NCBI RefSeq assembly: GCF_000568815.1
Contig: NZ_CP007201.1
Location: 310,001-374,000, forward strand
Reading direction: 5' to 3'
From: Sulfurospirillum multivorans DSM 12446
GTDB lineage: Bacteria > Campylobacterota > Campylobacteria > Campylobacterales > Sulfurospirillaceae
DNA: 64,000 nucleotides
Shown in pieces: positions 55,780 through 64,000 of the stretch (position 1 is the stretch's first letter; each line of letters starts with the position of its first letter). Position numbers and translations under genes: made by a program. The notes under the pieces were generated by a model, which made no database searches, had not been told where the DNA came from, and saw only the letters and a program-made list of their open reading frames with translations.

Positions 55780-56830
55780 TATATTAAGTCAAGAAGAGAT
55801 CGATGCGCTCTTAGAAGTTGTCGAAGAAGAGGGTGATACACTCTCCGCTGAAGTTGAGGCATCTGATACCAGACAAGTTATTCTTTACGACTTTAAACGA
55901 CCCAATCGTGTTTCCAAAGAGCAGTTGCGTGCGGTTAAAGGTATTCACGACAAGATGGCGAGAAACCTCGCTTCGCAGATCTCTTCCATAATGCGAAGTA
56001 TCGTTGAAATTCAACTGCACTCTGTCGATCAGATGACGTATGGTGAGTTTTTGATGTCCCTTCCAAGCCCAACGAGCTTTAACGTCTTTTCGATTAAGCC
56101 ACTGGATGGTAACTGCATTATTGAGATCAACCCTTCTATCGCTTTTCCAATGATCGACAGACTCTTAGGTGGACTGGGAGAGTCGTATGAATCAACGCGT
56201 GAGTTAACCGACATTGAGCTCAATCTCCTGGACGCCATTTTGCGTATTATCATGCAACGTCTTAAAGAGGGTTGGGCGCCGATTACGGACATGTACCCAA
56301 CGGTTGAGACCAAAGAGTCTAGCCCTAACGTTGTTCAAATCGTTTCACAAAATGAGATTGTTATTATGGTGGTGATGGAGATTATCATTGGAAATTCCAG
56401 CGGTATGATCAACCTGTGTTACCCTGTTATTTACCTAGAACCCATTCTCTCACGCCTTGCAAACCGCGATATTATGCTCGGTGAAACGAGTGCTAAAAAG
56501 AGTCGTAACAAAGAGCTCAATACATTGATTTCACGTGCAGAAGTGTTTATTGAGTCCATCATTGGACAAGCAGAACTCAGTGTAGGAGAGCTTTTAGAGC
56601 TTAAAAAAGGGGACATAATCAGGCTGGATCGTGCAGCAGATGATAAAGCCATTGTGATGATTGATAAAAAAGAGCTCTTTTTAGCGGAGATTGGCTTGCA
56701 TCGTTTCCGTAAATCGATTAAAATAGAGAGTTTGGTTCGAACTGATAAAGATGAAGTCAAAAGTGCGCTCGAAGAGCTAGAACATATTCGTAAATCAAAA
56801 ATTTCATCATTTGATACATCGCAGGGGTAA
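55772..56830 (+). CDS. fliM: Flagellar motor switch protein FliM
   Basis: A 352-residue C-ring protein. The N-terminus MADILSQEEIDALLEVV is the phospho-CheY-binding motif; the middle domain has MDRLLGGLGE-type sequence (IDRLLGGLGESYE) and the C-terminus the SpoA/FliN-like domain (VGELLELKKGDIIRLD). Overlaps fliA; fliY follows three bases later. Confidence 0.96.
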   Translation: MADILSQEEIDALLEVVEEEGDTLSAEVEASDTRQVILYDFKRPNRVSKEQLRAVKGIHDKMARNLASQISSIMRSIVEIQLHSVDQMTYGEFLMSLPSPTSFNVFSIKPLDGNCIIEINPSIAFPMIDRLLGGLGESYESTRELTDIELNLLDAILRIIMQRLKEGWAPITDMYPTVETKESSPNVVQIVSQNEIVIMVVMEIIIGNSSGMINLCYPVIYLEPILSRLANRDIMLGETSAKKSRNKELNTLISRAEVFIESIIGQAELSVGELLELKKGDIIRLDRAADDKAIVMIDKKELFLAEIGLHRFRKSIKIESLVRTDKDEVKSALEELEHIRKSKISSFDTSQG

Positions 56831-56833
56831 AGT

Positions 56834-57697
56834 GTGAATAATACATTTGTACAATTATTACAACAAGAGGTTATCTCTACCATTGAAGGGTTAACAGGTA
56901 TTGCACCTACGGTTGAACTCAACAAAGAGGAGAGTGGTGAGAGTAAACTCAAACTCAGTCCTCCCCTTGCAAAGCTTGATGTCACGGTTGGTGGAGAACT
57001 TCGCGGTCGCATGCGTGTTACAATTGCAACGTCGATCGCAACAGCCATTGGCGATATGATGCTGGGTGGCGAAGGTGATGAAAAAGAGGAGATGGACGCA
57101 GAAGATCTTGACGCGACCAAAGAGATTATCTCCAATATTTTAAGCTCTTTCTCACGCTCGCTTGGCAGTCAGAAAAATATGCCTAAATTGGAGTTTGACA
57201 TTGATGGCATTGAGTACATTGATGCTAACAGTCAAATCGATTTTAAAGGGTATGAGAAGCTTTTTATTTACAATTTAGCCGTTCATAATTCTCATGATAC
57301 GATTGCTTTTGCGATCACACATGAGCTGATACCGCTTATTGGTGAGGAGATCGCACCTTCTTTTGTCAGTGATGAAAGAGAAGAATATACCTATGAAGAG
57401 CCTAAAAAAGTTGTTATGGGGATTAGTCCTGAGGAGCTTAGTAATATCGAACTGATTAAAGATGTCAGACTGCCTATTCGTGTGCGCATTGGCTCTAAAA
57501 AGATGCTTTTAAAAGATGTTTTAAGCATGGATATCGGCTCTGTCATCGAGCTGGATCAATTAGCGAATGATCCTTTGGAAATTTTAGTCGGAGACAAAGT
57601 GATTGCGATGGGTGAAGTGGTCATTGTCGATGGTAACTTTGGTGTGCAAATAGGCGAGATCGGAACGAAACGTGAACGCTTAGAGAAGTTGCGATAG
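56834..57697 (+). CDS. fliY: Flagellar motor switch protein FliY
   Basis: A 287-residue C-ring protein with a CheC/FliM-like middle region (GDMMLGGEGDEKEE) and a C-terminal FliN domain (KDVRLPIRVRIGSKKMLLKD, GSVIELDQLANDPLEILV). It starts with GTG three bases after fliM. It ends the flagellar part of this transcript; a LOG-type gene follows seven bases later. Confidence 0.93.
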   Translation: MNNTFVQLLQQEVISTIEGLTGIAPTVELNKEESGESKLKLSPPLAKLDVTVGGELRGRMRVTIATSIATAIGDMMLGGEGDEKEEMDAEDLDATKEIISNILSSFSRSLGSQKNMPKLEFDIDGIEYIDANSQIDFKGYEKLFIYNLAVHNSHDTIAFAITHELIPLIGEEIAPSFVSDEREEYTYEEPKKVVMGISPEELSNIELIKDVRLPIRVRIGSKKMLLKDVLSMDIGSVIELDQLANDPLEILVGDKVIAMGEVVIVDGNFGVQIGEIGTKRERLEKLR

Positions 57698-57704
57698 TAC
57701 GACC

Positions 57705-58439
57705 ATGGAAGAACAACAGCACATTAAAGATACCGAACACTCGAACGAATGGAGTGTTCTTCGCATTATGTCCGATTTTGTTAAGGGGTTTGATGAACTT
57801 CAAGATCTAGGTCCTTCGGTGACTTTTTTTGGGAGTGCGCGTTTTCATGCCAATCATCGCTATTACCAAGATGCTCATGATCTAGCCTATACACTGGGGC
57901 AAAAAGGGTATACCATTATTACCGGTGGCTCCAAAGGGATTATGGAAGCGGCAAATAAAGGCGGATTTGATGCCAAAAATTGTCAATCCATTGGGCTGAA
58001 TATTAACCTTCCCCATGAACAATCCGGCAACCAATTTACCACAAAGCACCTCACCTTTGACTACTTTTTTGTGCGCAAAGTGATGCTCATTAAATACTCC
58101 CTTGCCTATGTCATCTTCCCTGGAGGATTTGGCACGCTGGATGAACTTTTTGAAGCACTCACCCTCACCCAAACGGGTAAAATCACTAAAATTAGCATCT
58201 TTTTGTATGGGAAAAGTTATTGGGAAAAACTCTATGATTTTATTGCAACCACGCTTGTGGAGCATCATACGATTCGCCCTGAAGATGTTGAACTGATTAC
58301 ATTAACCGATGATATGGATGAGATCGTTGCCAAGATCGATGAACGCTTGGTGATTTACACCAATGAGCTTAAAAACGATGGCTTAGATCAAAGCCGTCAT
58401 TACCAAAAAACCGTAGAATTCTTATCCAATCAAGAGTAA
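57705..58439 (+). CDS. LOG/TIGR00730-type Rossmann protein
   Basis: A 244-residue protein of the 'lysine decarboxylase-like' LOG family: TFFGSARF, ITGGSKGIMEAANKGG, and the key PGGFGTLDELFE motif. LOG proteins hydrolyse nucleotide 5'-monophosphates from a base, as in cytokinin activation. The physiological substrate in bacteria of this group is not known. It follows fliY closely and precedes the sugar-transfer cassette. Confidence 0.85.
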   Translation: MEEQQHIKDTEHSNEWSVLRIMSDFVKGFDELQDLGPSVTFFGSARFHANHRYYQDAHDLAYTLGQKGYTIITGGSKGIMEAANKGGFDAKNCQSIGLNINLPHEQSGNQFTTKHLTFDYFFVRKVMLIKYSLAYVIFPGGFGTLDELFEALTLTQTGKITKISIFLYGKSYWEKLYDFIATTLVEHHTIRPEDVELITLTDDMDEIVAKIDERLVIYTNELKNDGLDQSRHYQKTVEFLSNQE

Positions 58440-58441
58440 GC

Positions 58442-60130
58442 ATGCGCTCACGAATTTCCTTACAAACTCAGGTTAAAAAGTACTTACCCTTCTTTGGTGC
58501 AGTGATGCTACTGGGGTTTGTGCTTTATGAAATCAGCTTTTATATTTTTAAAACCTATCGTGCTTTTTTTAATTCAGATGCGGCGATTGCCAATATTTTA
58601 GCCGAAGAAATGGTGGTTGCAGAAAGTTTTTTTCCAAGCCATTGGTGGTATGTCAATAACGATTTGTGGATTTTTTACAAACAGATTTTAGTGATTCCTT
58701 GGGTGTTAGCGGGTAAAAATGGTTACTTTGCCCATGCCTTTACGGTGTTTGAAGTCAGCATTTTTATGATCGTGTTTATCTACCTCTTTTTACGCTCCCT
58801 CATGCTCTCCCGCACCTCTTCGATTATGGGAAGCGTGGTTGTCTGCATTGGGTACTCACCGATGTATCTGCGAGAGCTTTATGGGGAAGCGGCGTACACG
58901 TGGTATTTTCTCTTTATGATTGCATTTATGTTTATCTTTCGAAAACTCAGCCCGCATGTGATTAGCAAAAGTACACAAATTAAAGCATTTATTTCATTTA
59001 TGATCTTGCTGTATCTGCTTGTTCTTGCCAATCCTGTACGCTTTTTTGTCTACTATGTCGCACCTTTTTTTGGAGCATTGGCGCTGAGTATCTACTTTGC
59101 GCGGGATAGTCTTAAAACATTTGAACATGCGATGTATCGCCTTTTATCCATTAAACGAATCGTTATTTTTGCGTTTGCCTGTATTGTAATGGTGCTTGCC
59201 GCCATGGCACATTTTAATCTTTTGGAGAGCTTGCATTTAGCTGGTGGTGCGAACAATGCAGGTCTGGTTTCGCTTGAAATCTTACCCGTACACGCAGCAC
59301 ACGCTCTTTTAGGACTGCTTAATTTTATTGGTGCGGAGTGGACAGAGGGTGTGCGAGCTTCGTCGCTCGAAGGGGTTATCTCGCTTTTAAAATTTGGACT
59401 TTATCCATTTGTTTTGATTATTCCAGCCTTACATGTAAAACGATCTTTTTATCAAATGAGTGCAACGGAGCGCTTTTTTGTGCTCTTCTCATATGTGGGG
59501 TTTGCGATTATTTATATTTTGTATTCGACAACGGCACTTCATGAACATGCGTGGGCAGCACGCAATAACATTCGCTACATCTCACCGTTTTTGATGATGA
59601 TCTTAGTTTGTAATGTCATCATGTGGCGCTTCTTTTCACTGTTTATCAAATTGGTCTTGTCGCTTAGTTTGACGATTGCATTAGGACTTTCGTGGAATTA
59701 TGTCTCCCCCAAAGAGTGGCGAGGCATTGTCGATGAACGCATTGCTTTGGTTGAAGAGCTTAAGACGCGACATCTTCACTTTGGCTATGCCGAGTATTGG
59801 GATTCGCACATTTACACGGTTTTTAGCGATGGAGAGGTCGATATTCGTCCGATTGAATTTAGTGAAACCGAGGGCATGAAACTGGTCAAATGGCTCTCGA
59901 GTGACCGCTGGTACCAAAGAGACTCGACCGATGGAAAAGTCTTTTTTATGGTGATTCCAGAAGATATTGATGACATGTACCGTGCCATCAAAGATTTCAA
60001 TATGCCAGATCCCATTGATCAGTTTAATTATGATAAATATACGTTTTTTGTTTTTGAAAAAAATCCGCTGTACGTGAAGAGAGCTAAAGCTGAAGCTAGG
60101 AAGAAAAAGCGTATAATGACGGCTCCCTAA
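58442..60130 (+). CDS. Large multi-pass membrane protein, possible GT-C glycosyltransferase
   Basis: A 562-residue membrane protein with about ten helices. The first loop contains NSDAAIANILAEEM, with an acidic pair in the position where GT-C lipid-dependent transferases have their catalytic motif, and a soluble C-terminal domain follows from about residue 430. Similarity to a known family is weak. With its neighbours (GtrB-like transferase, transaminase, small flippase-like protein) it could transfer a lipid-linked sugar to a surface glycan. One palindrome at 59428 codes LHVK. Confidence 0.6.
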   Translation: MRSRISLQTQVKKYLPFFGAVMLLGFVLYEISFYIFKTYRAFFNSDAAIANILAEEMVVAESFFPSHWWYVNNDLWIFYKQILVIPWVLAGKNGYFAHAFTVFEVSIFMIVFIYLFLRSLMLSRTSSIMGSVVVCIGYSPMYLRELYGEAAYTWYFLFMIAFMFIFRKLSPHVISKSTQIKAFISFMILLYLLVLANPVRFFVYYVAPFFGALALSIYFARDSLKTFEHAMYRLLSIKRIVIFAFACIVMVLAAMAHFNLLESLHLAGGANNAGLVSLEILPVHAAHALLGLLNFIGAEWTEGVRASSLEGVISLLKFGLYPFVLIIPALHVKRSFYQMSATERFFVLFSYVGFAIIYILYSTTALHEHAWAARNNIRYISPFLMMILVCNVIMWRFFSLFIKLVLSLSLTIALGLSWNYVSPKEWRGIVDERIALVEELKTRHLHFGYAEYWDSHIYTVFSDGEVDIRPIEFSETEGMKLVKWLSSDRWYQRDSTDGKVFFMVIPEDIDDMYRAIKDFNMPDPIDQFNYDKYTFFVFEKNPLYVKRAKAEARKKKRIMTAP

Positions 60131-60148
60131 TTTACATGTAAAGGTGTT
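60131..60148 (+). promoter_or_regulatory. Palindrome forming the ribosome-binding site of the GT2 gene
   Basis: TTTACATGTAAA (60131-60142) is followed by GG, so its right half forms AAAGG, seven bases before GTG 60151. The motif starts at the base after the stop codon of the upstream gene and fills most of the 20-base gap. Confidence 0.55.
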
Positions 60149-60150
60149 GC

Positions 60151-61080
60151 GTGGAGTCTGTCAAGATAAGTGTTATCTCTCCTATTTATGGCTGTAAAGA
60201 GTGTCTGTTTGAACTCTATGATCGTTTAGTAAAGACACTGAGCCAAATTACTGAAAACTTCGAGATCATTTTGGTCAATGATGCCTGTCCGCAAGCTTCG
60301 TGGGAGCGCATTGCGATGTTATGCGCTAAAGATCCTCGTGTCAAAGGCATTAATCTCTCCCGAAATTTTGGGCAACACTACGCCATTACGGCGGGACTTG
60401 ATCATGCAAAAGGTGAGTGGGTGGTGGTGATGGATTGCGATTTGCAGGACAGACCCGAAGAGATCATCAAGCTGTACAACAAAGCACTGGATGGCTACGA
60501 TATTGTTTTTGGAAGACGGGCGCAGAGGCAAGATAGTTTTATCAAACGGTTTGGCTCGATGGCATTTAACCGCGTTTTAGAGTATTTCACCGAAACCAAA
60601 CACGATAATAGCATCGCCAATTTTGGTATTTATGCGCACAAAGTGGTTGAGACGATTAACCGTTACCGTGAGCACAGCCGCGATTTTTTACTTTTTGCTC
60701 AAATGGTCGGATTTAAAAAAGTTGAAATTGACATCGAACATGCTCCACGGGTGCATGGCGAATCTTCTTATAATTTCTCAAAACTGTTTCGTTTGGCGAT
60801 AGATTCGATTATTTCCCACTCCAATAAACCGCTCAGGCTTTCGATTCAACTGGGCTTTTTCATCGCCTTAGCGAGCCTTGTGTATGCGAGCTGGCTGGTG
60901 ATTCGTTACTTCTTCTACCACACACCCGCTGAGGGTTGGACGAGTTTGATGGTGTCGATGTTTTTTATGTTTGGACTTTTGTTTGCCATCATTGGCATTA
61001 CAGGGTTGTACATCGGCAAGATTTTTGATGAGGTCAAACGACGACCGCTTTATCTGATTCAAGAGACACTTAATTTATGA
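60151..61080 (+). CDS. GT2 glycosyltransferase, GtrB/ArnC/dolichol-phosphate mannosyltransferase-like
   Basis: A 309-residue family 2 transferase with VISPIYGCKECLFELYDRL, VNDACPQASWE, SRNFGQHYAITAGLDHA, and the MDCDLQD metal motif, plus two C-terminal membrane helices (residues 232-255 and 268-292). Such enzymes transfer a sugar from a nucleotide to undecaprenyl phosphate. It starts with GTG behind the palindrome-derived ribosome-binding site and overlaps the next gene by four bases. Confidence 0.87.
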   Translation: MESVKISVISPIYGCKECLFELYDRLVKTLSQITENFEIILVNDACPQASWERIAMLCAKDPRVKGINLSRNFGQHYAITAGLDHAKGEWVVVMDCDLQDRPEEIIKLYNKALDGYDIVFGRRAQRQDSFIKRFGSMAFNRVLEYFTETKHDNSIANFGIYAHKVVETINRYREHSRDFLLFAQMVGFKKVEIDIEHAPRVHGESSYNFSKLFRLAIDSIISHSNKPLRLSIQLGFFIALASLVYASWLVIRYFFYHTPAEGWTSLMVSMFFMFGLLFAIIGITGLYIGKIFDEVKRRPLYLIQETLNL

Positions 61081-61769
61081 AAAAAATAGCAATTTTACAA
61101 TCCAATTATATCCCGTGGAAGGGATATTTTGACATTATTGGCAGTGTGGACGAGTTTGTTTTGTACGATGATATGCAGTACACCAAAAATGACTGGCGCA
61201 ATCGCAACAAGATTAAGACGCAAAACGGACTTCAATGGCTCAGCATTCCCGTACGCCAAGAGAGTTTGCATCAAAAAATCAATGAAACGAAAATTACCGA
61301 TCCCAAATGGAACGTGAACCATTGGCGAAGCATCGCGCAAAGTTATGCCAAAGCACCTCATTTCAAGGCGTATAAAGAGCCGTTTGAAGCGCTGTACATG
61401 AGTGCAACGATGGAAACCATCAGTGAGATCAATCGCCATTTTATCGATGCGATCTGTGCGATGCTTGGGATTAAAACAATCATTCGTGATTCCAGGGAAT
61501 TTGTCTTAGCCGATGGTAAAAGTGAACGCCTTTTAGCGCTCAATCACGATTTGGGTGCCACGACGTATCTTAGTGGGCCTGCGGCAAAGGATTATCTGGA
61601 TGAATCCATCTTTGTAAAAACAGGTATCAAGGTTGAATGGATGGATTACAGTGGGTATGCTGAATACCATCAGCTGTTTCCACCGTTTGAGCATGGTGTG
61701 AGTGTGATCGATCTCATTTTCAACGAAGGCGAAAACGCCAAAAACTTTTTAAAGAGCACAAAACAATGA
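61077..61769 (+). CDS. WbqC-family protein
   Basis: A 230-residue protein with the WbqC motif SNYIPWKGYFDIIGSVDEF, followed by DDMQYTKNDWRNRNKIKT and PVRQES. WbqC proteins occur in O-antigen and capsule clusters with amino-sugar transaminases and are thought to acylate or otherwise modify the amino sugar. It overlaps both neighbours by four bases, so it acts in the same pathway. Confidence 0.88.
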   Translation: MKKIAILQSNYIPWKGYFDIIGSVDEFVLYDDMQYTKNDWRNRNKIKTQNGLQWLSIPVRQESLHQKINETKITDPKWNVNHWRSIAQSYAKAPHFKAYKEPFEALYMSATMETISEINRHFIDAICAMLGIKTIIRDSREFVLADGKSERLLALNHDLGATTYLSGPAAKDYLDESIFVKTGIKVEWMDYSGYAEYHQLFPPFEHGVSVIDLIFNEGENAKNFLKSTKQ

Positions 61770-62899
61770 TTCATTTTAATAAACCTCCACGAACAGGAAA
61801 CGAAGATAAATATGTATTAGAGGCGATGAATAGCCTTAAAATTTCGGGCGATGGTGCCTTTGGTAAACGCTCCCAAGAGTGGTTTGAAAAACGCTATGGT
61901 TGTCCTAAAACGTTGCTCACACCTTCGTGCACGCACGCACTTGAGATGGCAGCACTTCTATTGGACATCAAAGAGGGCGATGAAGTCATCATGCCTAGTT
62001 ACACGTTTGTGAGTACTGCCGATGCTTTTGCACTGCGTGGGGCAAAAATCGTCTTTGTGGATGTGCGAGCTGAGACCATGAATATGGATGAACGTTTGAT
62101 TGAAGCGGCAATTACGCCTAAAACGAGAGCCATTGTGCCTGTGCATTACGCAGGTGTGGGATGCGATATGGATGTTATTATGGACATCGCGAACCGTCAT
62201 AATCTTTTTGTCGTTGAAGATGCAGCGCAAGGTTTTGAAGCAACCTACAAAGGCAAACCGCTTGGAACGATTGGGCACTTGGGTGCGTTTAGTTTTCATG
62301 AAACAAAAAATGTGACCAGTGGCGGAGAGGGTGGATTGTTACTTATTAACGATGAGCGTTTTTCACAACGTGCCGAGATCATTCGCGAAAAAGGAACGAA
62401 CCGTAGCCAATTTTTTAGAGGCATGGTCGATAAATACGGTTGGATGGACATCGGAAGCAGTTACCTGCCCAGCGAACTTCAAGCAGCGTATCTTTGGGGT
62501 AATTTAGAAGAGGTGGATGCGATTCAAAATCACCGTTTGAATGCGTGGAAAATGTACTATACACAACTTGAAGGTTTGGCTAAAAAAGGGTTGATTGAAC
62601 TTCCTTTTATTCCTGAGGGATGTGTGCATAACGCGCACATGTTCTACTTTAAAGTGAAAGATTTAGAGACGAGAACGGCTCTGTTAGAGCAGTTTAAAGC
62701 GCAAAATATCGGTGCAGTGTTTCACTACATTCCCCTTCACAGCGCTCCTGCAGGGCTTAAATACGGTCGTATGTTTGGCGAAGATGTGTACACGACCAAA
62801 GAGAGTGAACGACTGGTTCGTTTGCCACTGTATTATGGCATTACCCATGAAGAGATTGACGCGGTTTGTGACATTTTGATGAAATGGAGTGCATGTTAA
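61766..62899 (+). CDS. DegT/DnrJ/EryC1 aminotransferase (WecE/RffA-like)
   Basis: A 377-residue PLP enzyme. The Lys181 in FHETKNVTSGGEGG is the expected PLP-binding residue; the N-terminus MIHFNKPPRTGNEDKYV and PSYTFVSTADAFALRGA resemble WecE/RffA, which makes dTDP-4-amino-4,6-dideoxygalactose. The product is most likely a nucleotide-linked 4-amino sugar. It shares one base with the start of the following membrane gene. Confidence 0.87.
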   Translation: MIHFNKPPRTGNEDKYVLEAMNSLKISGDGAFGKRSQEWFEKRYGCPKTLLTPSCTHALEMAALLLDIKEGDEVIMPSYTFVSTADAFALRGAKIVFVDVRAETMNMDERLIEAAITPKTRAIVPVHYAGVGCDMDVIMDIANRHNLFVVEDAAQGFEATYKGKPLGTIGHLGAFSFHETKNVTSGGEGGLLLINDERFSQRAEIIREKGTNRSQFFRGMVDKYGWMDIGSSYLPSELQAAYLWGNLEEVDAIQNHRLNAWKMYYTQLEGLAKKGLIELPFIPEGCVHNAHMFYFKVKDLETRTALLEQFKAQNIGAVFHYIPLHSAPAGLKYGRMFGEDVYTTKESERLVRLPLYYGITHEEIDAVCDILMKWSAC

Positions 62900-63261
62900 T
62901 GGCGCATTTATACATTTTTGGAACGATCTTTTTTACGGTCTACGGACAGCTCGTCATCAAATGGCGCATCCCTTTTCATGGGCATTTACCCGATGCGTCT
63001 GCTGAAAAATTGATTTTTTTGCTCAAACTTTTTTTAGACCCGTTTATTTTAAGTGGCTTTATCTCCGCGTTTGTCGCTTCTCTTTGTTGGATGGCGGCGA
63101 TGACCAAGTTTGAACTGAGCTACGCCTATCCGTTTATGGGAATGACGTTTGTGGTGGTGTTCGTCTCTTCGGTCTTTTTATTTAGTGAGAGTGTGACGCT
63201 TTATAAAATTTTGGGTCTTGCTTTGATTGTGTTGGGTATTGTCATTTCAAGTCGAGGATAA
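62899..63261 (+). CDS. Small four-helix EamA/SMR-like membrane protein (ArnE/F- or GtrA-like)
   Basis: A 120-residue membrane protein with four helices (LYIFGTIFFTVYGQLVIKW, then three more) and the EamA-like end LGLALIVLGIVISSRG. In the Arn and Gtr systems similar small proteins flip a lipid-linked sugar. ATG 62899 overlaps the transaminase stop (TAATG) with GGAG nine bases upstream; ATGs at 62893 and 62884 are alternatives. It closes the sugar cassette. A palindrome site (63288) follows 26 bases after its stop. Confidence 0.75.
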   Translation: MAHLYIFGTIFFTVYGQLVIKWRIPFHGHLPDASAEKLIFLLKLFLDPFILSGFISAFVASLCWMAAMTKFELSYAYPFMGMTFVVVFVSSVFLFSESVTLYKILGLALIVLGIVISSRG

Positions 63262-63300
63262 GCGAAGGTGAGGCGAACAATCGCCTCTTTACATGTAAGG

Positions 63301-63624
63301 CTATTTTCTGCCTCTGTTTTGCCTGTTTTCCTGCATATGTTTTAATTGACCTGTTTGAAACTCTTCTTTGGTCACTTTACCGTCTTTGTTGGCATCAAAA
63401 TAGGTAAAATCAGGTGAATTAGCAGCGTTTCGCATCGGCATTCCCGCTTTTGCATTCGCACTCATGCGTTCTACTTTAACAGTATCAAACTCCTCTTGGG
63501 TCAACATCCCATCTTTGTTGGTATCGTACGCCTCAAATCCGATGGGACCGCGCGTTGTGTCCACAGCATTTAAACTCAAACCGACCAGACTAACCAGTGC
63601 TAAGCACATGAAAGATTTTTTCAT
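63301..63624 (-). CDS. Periplasmic EF-hand protein
   Basis: A 107-residue protein with a signal peptide (residues 1-20) and two EF-hand calcium loops, DTNKDGMLTQEE (34-45) and DANKDGKVTKEE (74-85), with a Met/Asn/Gln-rich tail. It starts within the stop of the upstream gene (4-base overlap), so the two are cotranscribed. It may bind calcium in the periplasm; the partner is unknown. Confidence 0.88.
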   Translation of the reverse strand: MKKSFMCLALVSLVGLSLNAVDTTRGPIGFEAYDTNKDGMLTQEEFDTVKVERMSANAKAGMPMRNAANSPDFTYFDANKDGKVTKEEFQTGQLKHMQENRQNRGRK

Positions 63625-64000
63625 TTTGACTCCTTTTGGGTAGATGTTTTAAGTAATTCTAAGAGTTCAATGGGCTTTACATGTAAAGCATCAGCGATCT
63701 CTTTGAGTGTTGAATCCTCAGTAGCATTAAAGCCTTTTTCTCGGATAAGTTCCAGGGCTTTTTCCAGTGCAAAAGTGTGCTGCATGCTTGCATTTTTGAG
63801 CGTTACTTTACCGTATCCTCCACCTTCGCTTAGCGTGGACATTTTGGGTTTAGCATTGATCATATCGAAAATTTGCGCGGGTGATTTGCCATTTTCTTGA
63901 GCAATCTGCGCAATCGTTTTGGTCAGATTGACACCCTTGAGCTTAGAGGCGTTTAATTGCGAAACGATGACAGAGACATTGCGTCCCGTTTTTTGGGAAA
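63621..64000 (-). CDS. C-terminal part of a protein with repeated helical motifs (start beyond window)
   Basis: The minus-strand frame is open from base 64000 to the TGA at 63621-63623, giving at least 125 residues; an internal ATG at 63863 is probably not the true start, because the frame continues upstream with coherent sequence. Two related helical motifs are visible: TIAQIAQENGKSPAQIFDMI and TLKEIADALHVKPIELLELL. Such repeats occur at the C-terminus of some DUF4405-type membrane proteins, but I cannot confirm the family. The palindrome at 63676 codes LHVK inside the second repeat. Confidence 0.5.
   Translation of the reverse strand, partial: SQKTGRNVSVIVSQLNASKLKGVNLTKTIAQIAQENGKSPAQIFDMINAKPKMSTLSEGGGYGKVTLKNASMQHTFALEKALELIREKGFNATEDSTLKEIADALHVKPIELLELLKTSTQKESK

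Overview
The window looks like chromosomal DNA of a Sulfurospirillum-type member of the Campylobacterota. The basis is: (i) the block sppA / aminofutalosine-deaminase-like / aroQ / pepP / folK / flhF / flhG / small membrane protein / fliA / fliM / fliY, a gene order familiar from Campylobacter; (ii) thrB-ylxR-infB-rbfA-rimP-ribD; (iii) two polysulfide/thiosulfate-reductase-type psrABC sets; and (iv) many c-di-GMP and Cache-type sensory genes. No rRNA, tRNA, CRISPR array, transposase or phage gene was seen.

Layout. 1-4.9 kb: translation genes (ylxR, infB, rbfA, rimP) running into ribD. 4.9-7.7 kb: DUF309 protein and a PAS/EAL protein. 7.9-10.9 kb: cold-shock protein, then a minus-strand triad of membrane Cache sensor, OmpR-type regulator and histidine kinase. 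11.1-14.3 kb: TsdA-like dihaem cytochrome, YgbA-like protein, and a radical SAM-methyltransferase fusion. 14.3-15.3 kb: a 1-kb AT-rich insert with 20-bp terminal inverted repeats and two unknown genes. 15.6-29 kb: respiratory island with psrABC copy 1, a FIST-PAS-GGDEF-EAL protein, and psrABC copy 2 fused into one operon with a second regulator/kinase/Cache triad. 29-36 kb: HemN-like radical SAM protein, secreted charged protein, Mn-pyrophosphatase, TraT-like lipoprotein, ubiE, xseA. 36-40.6 kb: two diguanylate cyclases and an adenine-deaminase-type enzyme. 40.7-46 kb: SDR, AraC regulator, FMN riboswitch with ribB, LysR/YeiH pair, glutathione peroxidase. 46-47.6 kb: type II toxin-antitoxin pair and an AT-rich orphan. 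47.6-57.7 kb: YitT, SppA, and the menaquinone/shikimate/folate/flagellar block. 57.7-63.3 kb: LOG-type protein and a five-gene cassette for lipid-linked amino-sugar transfer. The end holds an EF-hand protein and a truncated gene.

How the genes work together. TsdA, the two PsrABC-type membrane complexes, UbiE and the aminofutalosine branch fit anaerobic respiration on sulfur oxyanions or polysulfide with a menaquinone-type pool. The two sensory triads flank these respiratory genes, and 11-bp-spaced direct repeats upstream of psrA1 and tsdA are plausible OmpR-type operators.

Most notable signals. (1) The palindrome TTACATGTAA occurs 34 times (20 as the full TTTACATGTAAA), mostly inside genes, where it reads as LHVK or FTCK; roughly 0.1-0.2 copies would be expected by chance. 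(2) A family of about 110-130-bp intergenic elements, three copies in this window, has a 23-nt hairpin of constant geometry whose stem pairs covary. (3) A terminal-inverted-repeat element carries two unknown genes and no transposase.
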